From NCBI RefSeq assembly GCF_900239345.1, contig NZ_OESZ01000043.1, forward strand, positions 1-64,000: 64,000 nt of DNA. Reading direction: 5' to 3'. Below the pieces are notes generated by a model. The model worked only from the letters and a program-made list of their open reading frames with translations, ran no database searches and had not been told where the DNA came from. Within the stretch, counting starts at the first letter, position 1, and the number at the start of each line of letters is the position of its first letter. Positions 63,870 through 64,000 of this stretch are shown piece after piece. The stretch comes from Tenacibaculum dicentrarchi. Its GTDB lineage: Bacteria; Bacteroidota; Bacteroidia; Flavobacteriales; Flavobacteriaceae. The translations under genes were made by a program, and so were the position numbers.

Positions 63870-64000
63870 TTAATTAATTTTAAAAGATAAATCTACTTCT
63901 TCTGGAGGAAAACAAGTTTCATTTGAACAAACCATGTACTCAACAGTTCCTTTTATAACAAATTTCTCATTTGTTTTTAATCGAATTCGCTGTGTAAATA
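63870..64000 (-). CDS. 3' end of a DsbD-alpha-like protein gene (runs off the right edge)
   Basis: The open frame on the minus strand ends with TAA at 63870-63872 and gives about 43 residues ending VEYMVCSNETCFPPEEVDLSFKIN. This closely resembles the alpha domain of the neighbouring dsbD ([23 protein letters not shown]), with the same Cys pair. It is probably a second periplasmic DsbD-alpha-type protein or domain paired with dsbD. The start is outside the window. Confidence 0.75.
   Translation of the reverse strand, partial: FTQRIRLKTNEKFVIKGTVEYMVCSNETCFPPEEVDLSFKIN

Overview
This is a low-GC chromosomal segment from a member of the Flavobacteriaceae (Bacteroidota). The evidence is the Bacteroidota promoter consensus (TTG, 19-21 nt, TAnnTTTG) in front of many genes, A-rich starts without Shine-Dalgarno sequences, gldB/gldC gliding genes, a type IX secretion (T9SS) C-terminal domain, the FolK-deoxynucleoside kinase fusion, and zinc-less DnaG and AccD. 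The 5' part of the 16S rRNA gene looks Tenacibaculum-like, but this is an impression from memory and not a computed placement. LAYOUT. 1-1.1 kb: the 5' end of a 16S rRNA gene reading leftwards with two tandem promoters. 1.1-5.2 kb: an aromatic amino acid operon (prephenate dehydratase, aminotransferase, prephenate dehydrogenase, DAHP synthase/chorismate mutase). It is preceded by an apparently complete transcription attenuator: promoter, a 20-codon leader peptide with a FYFYFYFF run, and mutually exclusive antiterminator and terminator hairpins. 5.5-45.6 kb: mostly housekeeping genes: rsgA, dtd, tRNA modification enzymes, lipB, a very large secreted metzincin protease, two deoxynucleoside kinases (one fused to FolK), tamL-like, fba, accD, rpsO-pnp, gldBC, nadE, dnaG, tig-clpP-clpX, pdxJ, nadK, uppS-bamA-skp-skp and murI. 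45.6-61.7 kb: an accessory catabolic island. 61.9-64 kb: dsbD and the 3' end of a related upstream gene. THE ISLAND. A rightward unit, next to a divergent AraC regulator, encodes what looks like the complete trans-4-hydroxyproline route: 2-epimerase, D-hydroxyproline dehydrogenase, DapA-family deaminase and alpha-ketoglutarate semialdehyde dehydrogenase, plus two M24 Xaa-Pro peptidases. A converging leftward unit encodes a Cys/Thr-type trans-3-hydroxyproline dehydratase, a matching pyrroline-2-carboxylate reductase, and a 1009-residue three-part protein (hydroxylysine-kinase-like, M23 peptidase-like, class III aminotransferase/phospholyase-like). A lipoprotein of the S37 prolyl tripeptidyl peptidase type flanks it. 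Hydroxyproline (4- and 3-) and hydroxylysine are hallmark residues of collagen, so I infer a system for using collagen-derived peptides. No transporter and no classical collagenase lie in the window. REPEATS. Five dispersed copies of a roughly 85-nt palindromic element have central stems that differ between copies yet stay self-complementary. Two copies of a second hairpin element and one long imperfect inverted repeat are also present. I saw no tRNA gene, insertion sequence or CRISPR array.
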